DNA of 64,000 nt from Zonotrichia leucophrys gambelii. Its lineage: Eukaryota; Chordata; Aves; Passeriformes; Passerellidae. The translations under genes and the position numbers were made by a program. Positions within the stretch are counted from its first letter, which is position 1, and the number at the start of each line of letters is the position of its first letter. The stretch spans positions 17,548,038 through 17,612,037 of the forward strand of contig NC_088173.1 in the NCBI RefSeq assembly GCF_028769735.1, read 5' to 3'. Below are positions 48,315 through 59,840 of the stretch, piece by piece. The notes below the pieces were generated by a model. That model was not told the DNA's origin. It did no database searches and worked only from the letters and a program-made list of their open reading frames with translations.

Positions 48315-48550
48315 AGTAGACAGTGTCCTCTTCTTCGTCTGCTTCTAATAACATGAAAAATATTATTCTCTCCTACAAGCTGTGCTAAGAATCTTTTGGG
48401 ATGTAATGACATCTTTGCATTATTAATAGCTGATTCAATCTGACTTGCTGTAGTAACAGCTTTTACCAGTGTGAGATTAGGTTCAACTAACAGCCTTACA
48501 AATTTCAGCATGTCTTTATCTAGAAGGGTATTATAACACAGTGTCCTTCT
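48315..48550 (-). CDS. Candidate coding exon, product unknown
   Basis: On the minus strand a textbook acceptor, TTTGGCTGCTTTCCTTGGGCAG (AG at 48552-48551), is followed by an open frame starting exactly at a codon boundary. It runs 78 codons and 2 bases to a GTATGAGT donor word (GT at 48314-48313). Reading on, the same frame ends at a TAG at 48307-48305, so it could instead be a terminal exon; minus-strand AATAAA words lie about 100 bases further on. Codon use is RNY-like, and residues such as LTLVKAVTTASQIESAINNA suggest an alpha-helical protein segment with a basic patch (RSRRRRGH) at the end. I recognise no family. Its phase 2 end matches the start of the 39772-39929 candidate. The donor has a weak -1 base (T). 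Confidence 0.33.
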
Positions 48551-51500
48551 CTGCCCAAGGAAAGCAGCCAAACAGAAACCGTGCCTGCCTTGTACCATCA
48601 ATTATGAGCAAGCAATTCTCAAATACAATTCTCTCATCCCCCTTTTTAAGGAATTATTTTTGAATCTCAAAGGGAAAGACTAAAATAAGAGGGCAAACAT
48701 TTTCATGATTATTCCTCATTTTATTCTTTGCTATTTCTTCAAATTTCTTGAAGCATCTCTCCCTGCCTCTTGCTAAAGAGTATCTGTTTCTCACTGACTT
48801 CCTTGCAGTGCATTTTTCAATCTTTCACCAAAGTTGTTTCATTTCTCCTTTGAGAATATATCTTTTCTATCCACAATTCCACCCACTTTTAATTTCCCAT
48901 CCATGCTAAAGGAATGCCTGTAATACTGTTGAGCAGATATTAGGACTTCTTTCGTAGATTTCTAACACCACAAGGGGCAGGACTGGAAGAGTGACATTTT
49001 GACCTCTCGTTTACTGCCGGATGAGCTATTGGGTGTTCTGGATACATTGGTTCTCCTTTTCCTGTCAGAGCAGACCATTCTTTTGCAGGTATTATCTCAT
49101 CAGTCTTTCAGACAAGCTGGTCTGGTTCATGGGTAATCATTTGTTTTCCAATTTTGTTCATCTTCTTCATTAAATGAGTTTAGATGATACAAAAACTGAG
49201 AGTTTGAGGGCAAGGAAGACTGAAGCACTTGAGTCCACAAAAGGTTGCTGATACCATATAAAATAAGGAGAACCTCTAGAGAAGATTTAGGACACTATTT
49301 GAAAGAAACTGAAAAATAAATGTAGCAGACATAGAAACTTGAAAGAATGGGAGCTTTTCAAGCTGTCATTTTCTACTCTAAGCCTTATTGGTTTTATTAC
49401 TGACACTTTATTTATTCTTAGATACATATGAAATTTGTACTTTTGTTTTCTTTCCTTTAAAGTGAATTTTTCCTGTTTTAGAAAAAATAATAAGAGTGCC
49501 TGCCTTTAAAGCAAGAAACAATTTCCTGGAAAGTTAAAAACAAGGCAAACAAGCCTAAAACAGGATGATAGTATAGGATGAGTACTAAATTGATTTAAAA
49601 AAATTCACAAAATCAGTCTGCTCCTCAGAGAGTCTGATCAGGATACAAATTATGGTTGGCAAGACAAACAAGGAGCATCTGCTGAGCAGCTAAGTCAAAA
49701 TCAGCCAAGCTAGATTCAGACCAACAACATAAAATTAAAAAGGTTTCCATCACTCCCCAAATCTCAACCACCCATTTACATTTGCCTACTTTTTGGTTCT
49801 GTTTGTAGCTAATAGGTTGATCTCATCTTTGTAGTACAAACATATTTCTGCTTTAAAAAAGTAGAAACTGACAGGAAAGTTCCCAGGACACAGTGTCTTT
49901 TTCCTCATTTTCAGATTATTTTAACAACCAAGATTATTATGAAGAGTGGTTTTGGTTTTGCTCAGCAGTATTGATAAACAATTAGCCATGTGTACCCTGC
50001 AGGAAAATACATGGAAATATTGAAAAGTTGTTTAAAAGATCAGTACAGATTATACTACAGAATAATATTTAGACTTTTCACATTCCCCAGCAAAACTAGA
50101 AAATTATTATGACCATGTTTCAGGTTTCATAGTAAAGCTCTTTTTCAGAGGAATGAATTATTGCAGGCCTAAGAGCTATGTGGCTGCTGAAAGACTACCA
50201 ACTTATGATGGTCCCTCCATTCAGATGAGTGCTATCAAAACCATGGTAAAACCTTAATATTGAGCTGTAAAACTCAAGGGGAAATATATTCACGTGAAGT
50301 GATTATCTCTTATGTTTCTGGACATTCTAAAGATACATTTCATTTTCCTAATAATACTTGCCTTCTTTTGGATATGATATTTTAGAAGAACAGCTTGCAC
50401 TTATAATCAGCACAATTTATCACCTATCCCCAAAGTACCCTGCCGTTGAAATGCCTGACATATATATTAGGTGTTGTGGATTTAGCAAAAATTGAATTAT
50501 AAATTGCCTTGCCAGCTTTTGCCTCTGGAAATAATGAAAAAGTGAGCTAAAGAAATGTTCTCCTGAAGGATTTATTTTTAGTAGCAATAGAGAAAGAAAC
50601 AACAAACATGGATTGACCAGACTTTATCATTTTAAGGACTGAATATCTTTGTCTCAAGAAAAGTTTTCATTCTTTTTCTTAAAAAAAAGGACTGTGCTGA
50701 GATTGCTTGAATGTCCCTGAAAATAACCCATTGAGAAAGCAAGAAAAAAATAAATAAAACCCAAACAAAACATTGATTTGTATTCAGTAAGCCCATATGA
50801 GAATTTCTAGGGCTCTTGCTCAAATGAAGTCAAGTTAAATGTCATCCAAAATACTTTCTTTTCTCTTCTCTTTTCTGTTAATTGCTGTTTCTCAATGAAT
50901 GAAATTTTTTGCAATGGCCTTTTAGAGTTTAACATTATCCAATTTCCCAAAATAATAGCGCCTTTAATAAGTTGTCTAAATTGGCATAGTGATTTAAAAT
51001 CCATTTCTAGCAATATTCAGCATCAAGTGTGCATAGTTAGCTTAAATTATTATAAAGATAGCCATACAGTAAGATTTAGTTCTTCAATTTTAAACCAACA
51101 CCTTAACATTTCCTTCTGAAGTCTTTGCTATCTCTTAACAAGTTCCTGCCCAAAGAAAAAAACAACTTATGTTCATCTACGGTTACATAATTTACAGAAA
51201 AAATTATCTGTGTGAGCACACACACAAATATATAGCCTGCACTCTGTATTTCAGTGAATCTGAGAATAAGCTTTTTTAAGCTAAGCTGAAATTTTAACTC
51301 AATTCGTATAATTTTTAAATAACTTGTGTTTTTTACCATCTTATTAGACATTTCTGATGTTTCAGCATGAATGCAAAGTCTTTGTTCTTTCATCTTTGTA
51401 AGATTAAACAACACCCAACATTTTGGATGCAAACGTTTTTGATATAAGTGATACAAGAATACAATACCACAGTGCTGTGGGTGGTGGGGGAGGAGGGGGA

Positions 51501-52559
51501 ATGCATCTGTGCAAGGAATCTAAAAGTAAGTACTTATCAGTCAAATATTGTCTTTTCTTTAATTAAATATCCAATTACTAAATGAGCTGATCATAGAGTG
51601 GCAATGTCTCTTTGGTAGTATTGGGCAAAAACTGTAGAAATTGTCTTTGATGTGTTCTATAATATGACTTTCAAATTATAATCACATGAAATTCACTCAG
51701 CAGCTTGACTGCACAGGTTAACAAAGCAAAAATTTCTTAAAATTTAACTGTCTTTGCCATGCTGATAGGAGTGCAGGCAAAGAGATGAATTTGTGCCTAA
51801 ATCCGGTTGAGAATAAAATGATATAAATTTTGCTCAGTTCATCTCACAAAGTGACTGCTATTCCTTGGGGAGTGATGTGAACATACTACCAAAACAAAAG
51901 GAAGACGAGCTGTAACTTCTGAGAAGGTAGTTCCTTAGCAAACACAATGAGTAGGATCTTCAACTATCAAGTGAGAAGGCAATGTCCAACACTTTGAAGG
52001 AGCAAGGGAATAAGTTTAGTGAAATAATAGACAAACACATTAGAGAAACGTGCAAAAGAAGTTATTTATCATGAAACAAACTCTCCATGGAAGGCAGGGA
52101 ATAAGTGTACAAGAGACTCAAAAAATACTTGCAGAAGTGCACAAATCTCAAGAAGTGCACAATAATTGCACAAGCCTCATCTTCAAAATTTTAAGTAGTA
52201 ACAGAATTTGGCGGGAGAGGGGTGGAAATGAAAACACATACACACAAAAAGTCAAAACAAACAATTTAAAGGAGGAAGACAAAGTAGGAGAAAGAGTGAG
52301 ATTTTTAGTAGCTGTATATCTATTTTGTTGCATCCTTGTTAGAGAGTAAGCTTTTAACATCTTACCATTAATTTTCTCTTTCATATGGCTGTTTACTTGG
52401 TTTTGTTGGTCACTGTAGGCAACTGAGGAAAGAATTAAAAAATATATTCAAGAGGTCATAATTTACTTGCATTTTATAAAATACATGAATAAGGGTTTAC
52501 AAGTCAAGGAACATGCTGAAGAAATGTGTTGTCATCATATAGCCACAAAGTATCCTGCA
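48551..52559. other. Noncoding AT-rich sequence
   Basis: Holds a G-rich stretch at about 51478-51500 and a near-tandem duplication of AGAAGTGCACAA (52133-52144 and 52151-52162). The 117-codon minus frame at 51103-51456 is AT-rich and unsupported. Confidence 0.5.
51478..51500 (+). other. G-rich tract
   Basis: Contains one GGG and two GGGGG runs plus GG dinucleotides within about 23 bases. A two-layer G-quadruplex is possible on the plus strand; there are only three runs of three or more, so a three-layer form is not supported. Confidence 0.5.
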
Positions 52560-52960
52560 GATAAATCCTATGGTGGCCCTGCATGACACCTGTAGTATAT
52601 GTGGGCATTAGGTCAAAATATTAGCTGGAGCTAATGATGGGCCCATTATAACCCTCCTTAGTGCTCATTACTTAGGGGACCTTTTGAAGGTGCTCTGTAT
52701 CATTCTCAGGCTGACAGGCCAGTCAGTGAAGGTTAGCAACTCCCTCTGAAGTCCTGTTTCTCTGTTGCAGCTAACAACGACTTGGGGTCATGGAAGGCAC
52801 ACATGGATTCTTCACCCAAATGACAGAAATCGCATAGGAAATAATTAACATCTGCATGTGGTACTAAGATTTCGAAGGAAAATAAATTTACTGGTTTTCG
52901 AAGTTAATTTTTTTTTCTGAATTGAGCATTATCAGCACAATAATGAATCAACATTGTTAT
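52560..52960. promoter_or_regulatory. Candidate conserved noncoding element rich in palindromic sites
   Basis: Over 40 bases this holds AGGTCA (nuclear-receptor half site, 52610-52615), the spaced palindrome TTAGCTGGAGCTAA (52621-52634), and ATGGGCCCAT (52637-52646) flanked by homeodomain-like TAATGAT and ATTATA. CTCATTACTTAG (about 52664-52675) and AATAATTAACATC (about 52841-52853) follow. A pyrimidine tract ending in TTGCAG near 52770 resembles an acceptor but opens no long frame. The dense symmetric sites suggest an enhancer. Confidence 0.33.
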
Positions 52961-55189
52961 CTTTGCACTCACTCTGGGGGCAACAGGAGTGTGCATAATG
53001 TGTTCAGAAGCCCAGTGAAAGAATTCTGCACAGATGTGCATGGTGAAGGCAAGGGGTTAAAATAATATTTCCCAAATCGTAGATTATGATATTGATGAAC
53101 AATGAGGTTCTTCATCAATACCCTGACACTTCAGAGCATCTTTACCTTAGATTGGTGTTCCACTTCCTTTTAAGCCTCCATTGCAACTGTACCTACAGTT
53201 CAATTTTATTCTACTTTTCAGCTTCAATAATCTCCATCTGATCAACAATCAACTTGCTTTATTACAAGCATTCCTGTTCAGTTTAACAGATGCATAATGT
53301 GGAGGAATAATTGTGCTTTTCCAACTTACTTTCTATTTCTTGCATATCTTATTACATAAAAAATAATAAAAAACACTTGAAATTTTCTTTTTTATCTTCC
53401 TGCCCCTGTAATGTTTCTAATCTCAAAAATCCCCAACATATGCAAGTCCAGAGGCCTGTTAGTTCAGACTGTTTTTACTCCCTAGTTTTGAATATGACCT
53501 TGCCTTTCCCCAGCTTACATATCTATTCCTATCAGATGGAAAACTAATTTTAAAGCTGTCATATTTACTGTCCTTTAGACCTTGTTTTCACACTGATGTT
53601 TCACTCAAATTTCTAAATGATTTTTTAGTGAATTTGCATGCATATTTATACCATTAACTTCTTCCAGTCTTTTGCAAAATACAGAGATAAAATTATGTTT
53701 ACTTGCAATAGACGGTCCCCCTCCATAAATAAAAGACAATTTGGTGAAATTTATGCCTGTATATTTTCCTCCAGGAAAAAAAAATCTATTAGCATGTGCA
53801 TCTTTTTCCCTGGCTAACACCTACAAGCAGACAGCAAGAGACATAAGGCTGCTGAATAAGACACAGTGTAGCTGTGAACAAGAAAGCATGAATAATAGTG
53901 CTGTGGAAATATTGTACCTCAAAACCTGAATATGTTCCAGCAAAAAAAAATTGCATCACAAACTATGGAGCTGAAGATAACCATATGGAACTGCAGCATA
54001 CTCAACTATTTCTCAAAATGCAGATTTACAGATTTCTCAAAAATGTGCATTGAAATCTCCAAAACAGTAATCTTTTTATGTGTGTTTGAGCACAAAGTGA
54101 CTTCTGAAAATATAAAAGCAGAAGAAAAAGAAAAAGAAAAAGAGCAAAAGACCTCTGAAAGTTCAAAGCTGTTATCTGCTCAGTTTTAGTACAATATGGC
54201 ATCAAGAAAGACACTAATTTGATTCATGAAGTATTCAGGTAACTCCAACTGAAAAAAGCCAACAAAATTTAACAAAGTTTAAAACTCAGGAGTTTAGATA
54301 CATTTATTGTTTAAGGAAAATGAAAAAAGGATAGCAAAACTAAAGGAAAGAAACATCCTCCAGTGTATCAACAATAAAATGAAAGTCATTCCTTCATAAA
54401 ACAGTCCACTGTTAAAAGCTCTGAGTTGTGTTCTGGAGAAATCAAGTATTCCTTGAATATAGATGAGTAGGAAAGAAAAGCATAAGAAATCAGCTATTTT
54501 CTGAAAAGCAAGAGGAATTTCCCCAAAAACAACAGTGCTTCAGTCAGAGAATTCTGGGTGTCATTTACAGCACTAAAGCTGAGGTCTTGGAACAGCTCTC
54601 ACATCCTCATCATCTGACCAGACCCTAGGGGTTGATAGGCAGCTGAGGGAAACCATTTCTGATGACACAATGAGACCCAAGTTTGTCTATATTTCAGGTC
54701 TGAGGCTACAGAAATATTGATGGACAGCTAAGAATCAAACCCAAGTCACCACAGTTGCTAGGTTAAATAAATGAGATTAAAAAGGTCAATATAAAGAAGT
54801 AAACTGAAGCATCAAAACACCCAAATTGTAACAGCCAAAGATTCAAAAACATTTCGCAAAAGCTAGAAAAATATGCCTTGTTACCAGAATCCACTGCAAA
54901 GCTACAGCAAAACAACTTCTATGTTCATTTTTTTCACTGTATTACATTTTCCTTACTCCAGTGTCACAGAATCCTCCTTGCCTGCATTATTTTCAATACA
55001 GTAAAGTATGGTTGTGGGAAAACATTACAGGCTGTTCTTCTGGAGTTCAAAATAATTTGAAAACTAATTTATTCCCCACCTCCACCAAGCAGTCTCCAAT
55101 AAAGGAAATAATCTGCTTCTAACCTGAGATGACAATTGGCAAGTTTCAGAGCAAATATTCGTGACAAAGTCATAAGCCTTTGTTAACAG
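52961..55189. other. Noncoding AT-rich sequence
   Basis: No supported gene or interspersed repeat. Frames of 60-85 codons at 53605-54214 overlap on both strands. Confidence 0.55.
54124..54144 (+). repeat. GAAAAA microsatellite
   Basis: About three tandem GAAAAA units inside a purine-rich tract; short and possibly polymorphic. Confidence 0.8.
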
Positions 55190-55380
55190 AGATTTCCACT
55201 GGAAATGCTGACAGGTCCTTAAGCACAGTGGTGTGAACAGCACCTCTGTAATAAGCAGTAATTTAAAGCCTGTGCACTAGTTAACTATTAGTGCTAGTAA
55301 ACAAGTGACCCTGATGGGATTTCAAATTAGAGCTTCAAGCAGCTCATTTGATATTTAACCCTTGTGCTTTCCCACCTCAT
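55190..55380. promoter_or_regulatory. Candidate conserved noncoding element with nested palindrome
   Basis: GCACTA (55274-55279) and TAGTGC (55289-55294) form an inverted pair around GTTAAC (55280-55285, HNF1 half-site-like). A FOX-like GTAAACA at 55297-55303 follows immediately. The surrounding sequence is non-repetitive. The basis is motif grammar only. Confidence 0.25.
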
Positions 55381-58300
55381 GGCAATGGAAACATTATGTA
55401 GGATAACAATATTATTTAGCTCCCTCATTCTCTTGAAAGAAATAGAAATTCGATAAAAACAGATAAAACATTGTGACAATAAGAAACACAATAATTTAAC
55501 AAATTCATCTATTTAATATTTTTCTGGTGGTATCTGCATCTACAGCTTTACACTGGCCTATGTTGGCCATGACACTGAGCAATGAGAAAGTAGTTTTCTA
55601 TCCTATTCTGCCAAGCAGCAATAATGTATCAAGACCAACTTTAATCACCACTCCTTTGACAGGGAACCTGTGTCACAAAACGCACCAGAGTCTTGCCACC
55701 TCCCTGCTCTGTGCCCTTTGGATAGGGCAGAAGTAATCACACTGCCCTCAAAAAATTACTGTTTCTTCCAACCTGAAACCAAGAAGCCACAACTGACTCT
55801 CCAGGGAATGCCAATGACATGCTTAGAGTATAGAAGAGCATTTGATTTATAGTCCTAAATCAAGAACTCTCCTAGTGCCTGGGCAAAATAAAACATTTGA
55901 ACATGCTTTTATATTACCCAGAACATCAGAGAGGTCTTGAGTCATATTCTCAGCCACACATGCTGTGGTGCTGTACCACACAAGCTGTAAACAGCCCTGA
56001 AAATTCAAGGAGAGAATTTCATCACTGTGGCTTACATTGACCTCCTGCAGGTATATAAAGAAACCACAGCCCCTCCTCCCCCTGTTTCTCACAGTCAAAT
56101 GCAGTAAATTTTCACAGAGAAGTAACTCCTGTATGCTTATGGCTGAGAAGCCAGGAAGTGACAGGATACATATTCATTTGATCATAGTCCTGTCCAGCTC
56201 TCTTAGGCCCTTTAACTTCTGATAAATTGTAAAGCAGAAGGATTTTCACAGTAACCTTGCCTTTCCCCATCTAACTCCTTTAATATTATGTCCATCACTG
56301 CTGCCTTTGAATTCCAAGACTGTGCAGAAGCCTTTATTTTTCTTACATTTCAACACAGCTTACAGACAACAGTTTTTCTGCAAGGTACAAACACAGTTCA
56401 CATAGCTGTACATGTAAAAATATGTTATCAAAGAGAAAAGTCCTATAAAATATAGGACATAATGATATACATCATTAACTGAAGAACAACTACTAGAAAA
56501 AACACTAAAGAGACAATGAAACTCTTTAAAACAGAATATTTCTGCTCCATACTGCTAATATTAATCAGATGTTTAAGTATCCATAGTATTTTAAGGAAAA
56601 ATTTACAATGTGTTTTGGTCTCTATAGATAGTTTCACAATGGCATTTCTAAAAAAGTTAATTAATCTTCCAGCAAGATACCATGAAAATATGCAGTTATC
56701 TGTTATGAGAGTAATTTTCAGTTATAAGCATATTTATTATGACTACAGAAGGAAAAATCAATGAAGAAAATAATCTCTAAAAAGCAGTAATTTTATCTTC
56801 TTCCCACTAATTAAAAAAAAATAAAGAAAAAGGAGTAGAATTCCTTTACCTGGTCAAAGTGTTTGCATTTTTCAAGTAGGCACTAATATGTCTTTATAAT
56901 CAAAACCAAAAAAGTACTGCTATGTCTCTCCTAAATTTTGTACCACAGACAGAGCAAGTCTATGACAGGTCCTTTAATTGTTAGTCAGAAGTAATTTGTA
57001 CTCTACAATCTTGTCACAGTTTACTTTGACATTTTTATTTTACATTTGATTTGACCTTACTATGCTGTTAATAGCTTTTTATTCTATTTTTAAAAGATTT
57101 GCTATCACAAAGAAATAGTGACATCCAGATGTAAAGGGAGCATGCCCCACTTCAAGGTGATATTCTTGCAAGTGTTACTATAAATTTGGTATTTCCAATA
57201 TACTTTTTTTATCTCTTTGCAATTAATTATACCTCAAGGATAATGCATGGCACAATTAAGTACTTCTAAGGCTGCATTATATTGCAATGTGGAAGAACTC
57301 ACCCTCCTACACTTGCTTGCAACACCAACTATTTCTGCAAGAGTATTAGAACACCTCCCTTTCAGCTAAAAGATTCTGAAAACTTCTTACTGCATTTCCT
57401 CAAAATCATTTTCCATGTTACCATGTAACAATGACCTTACAGAAAAGAGCCAACAAATCAAACAAAAAATTGAAGATATTTCCATGTCAGTTCACCAAAA
57501 TTTCTCAGAAATTGACTTGAGCACTTTCTCATAAAGGCAGGCACTTTTGTTTTCTTTTTCTCACAGATATTTACATCTTTCCCCACAATATGATGAAGTG
57601 TCAATCATTTTAAAATGGATGATTTCTAGCTGAAATATCAAATCATTACAGCACCAGGTCAGCATCACTGCAATTTGATACACTTCCACTGACCTTCTCC
57701 TTGTACCACATGCAAGTCTGGATTTGCTTCAGAAAATTTAGGCATACACTCCTACAGACCAGGGAGACACATTCTTAGTTTTGCACTGAACTACTGAATT
57801 GGTCAAAGACATGCATAGCCAGAGGTCTCTACCTATTTGCAGGAAAGTTACTTCCAGCACAAGCAAGCCAGACCAGTGACACACTTATGGAGCGCAGTTC
57901 AATAAGCAGCACAAATAAACTCTCTGCTATGAGCTGTAGCATCATGACTGACAGGCATCAGTCATTTGGGAGCTGCAGCTGCTCCTCAGCAAGACACAGA
58001 TGTCTGTGCATACCTGCCTCTGCAATGTGTTTTATCAGATACAATGGGAAAGCAATATGTGCTCCAGTTCCTGTCATTTTAATCAGTGTCTGTGGCTTTC
58101 TTTAGCATGCATTTTAAATTGAGAGGGCAGAATTATTTACCTGTTCTTGGCCTTTTCCTGGTCCTGTCAGACCTAGTTCTGTTCATCCTCCTGCTGGTTC
58201 CACATATTTGCTGTGTGAACCTATGCCCTCTATTCTGGCATGCCATTTCTGTCTTGTGTCTCCAGAAACTCCTAGTCTCATTACCAAATGAATACTCTTA

Positions 58301-59279
58301 GCAAAATTAGCATGGAGCCCAGCTAAATATCTTTTTATTTTAAAAGTGCATTTGAGTCGGTTTACAGCTGCAGTCAGGTGTATTGGATCAGGACACAGCA
58401 AAAGATTTGGCACTGTAGCATATTTCTTTTACTGTGTTGTCTGACTAGCCTGAAAGTAAAGTATTTGCCATTTAAAATGTTTTAGAACAATAAGCCAAAA
58501 GGAGCTTTCATAACCTATAAAAACTGCCTTGTTACTCATTCTTCAGTTTCTTCAGTCATTGTTTTGGTTGGGGTTTTTTGCATTAAGGTAAAAGTGTAAT
58601 CCCATGAGGGACTGAGCAGGCCTGAATGTCATTAGTACAATAGTCATTAAAAATATTCAGGCTCTCATTCTGTCATTGGATATGGTCTTTTTTCAGACAA
58701 AAAAAAAACCCAAACCAAACAGCACCAAACCATCCCGGCTTATTTTACATCACTGTTGGACATCCTTAATTCTTTTAGATAAAATGGGGGAGGTTGTTTT
58801 TGTTTTTTGGTGGCTTTTGGTGGTTTTTTTCTTTTTTGCCCTGCAATGTTTATTCTAAAACCTCCATTTCCCTCTCTATGTTTCCCTAGAATTTTCCCAA
58901 GTTTTCTCTGACTCTGTTTAAAATGTAAAGGACTGTATTGTTCATCAGAGCACACTTTGCAGAATGAGATACTCATTCATAGGATAAAGCTAGTCTCTAC
59001 TCTCTTGTTTATAAAGCTAAAAAAATAAGCATCTGCTCATTTGAAAGTATCACCAGAAACCCAAGCTATCATGACACATGACACATCATGTTCCTTGCTT
59101 ATTCTGTTTGTGGGCTATTTATGCTTCTGTCGGACAAGTTTCTCTTCAACATGTGCTTTCTATATAGCCTACTGGTGTAAAAAATAATTATAATGTTTAT
59201 TAAATTAAAATAATGAGGTTTATATGAACTTTCAATAATGCAGACAGGCAGACTATAACTGTAAACCACATGCTATATA
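55381..59279. other. Noncoding sequence
   Basis: No supported gene. Frames at 57887-58413 overlap on both strands. A T/G-rich low-complexity patch lies at about 58790-58840. Confidence 0.55.
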
Positions 59280-59840
59280 CTTTGGACTTTTACGGCTTTT
59301 AATTTATCAAAGGAAATAATTAGCACACTTTGTGGCAGCCAGTGATGGAATTTATTCATTTGGAAGCCATGAGTTTCCTGTCATTAAAACTACATCATGT
59401 CCTTCCTTTTCTATTAAACTTCAACTGAGGGCAGTAAGAAGTCACTAAAAGGAAATGAAGAGTTTTTTTGGCAACATTCACATGCAATGATTTAATACTG
59501 CTAAAAGATAGCAAGCCATAATCTATGCCAATAAGGGATAAGGGTTCCAATTACCACATTATTTCCTTTATTTGCTGCTTTGTTTGTGGCTCAATTAACT
59601 GTGATTTGCAAAGTCACTTCAATAAATTTATTTTCTCTTCGTTGACTTACTGCATTTTTCATTCCTAATTGCAAGTGCTTTTTTTTGTGGCAAATAAAAT
59701 TATTTAGATCTTTAAAAAGTACACGTAGATTTATATGTAACAGGATATTACTTTTTCCCTTTCATAGTGATCAATCACATCTCATTAACTAAAAATTCAT
59801 TTTGCTAATATTAATGCTCTTATTTTTCTTTAATATTTTT
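59280..59840. promoter_or_regulatory. Candidate conserved noncoding cluster
   Basis: A run of homeodomain- and TCF-like words: AATTTATCAAAGG (59301-59313, including ATCAAAGG), AATAATTAG (about 59315-59323), TGATCAATCACATCTCATTAAC (59767-59788) and GCTAATATTAATGC (59804-59817). The sequence is AT-rich but not low-complexity, a composition typical of vertebrate developmental enhancers. Untested. Confidence 0.25.
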
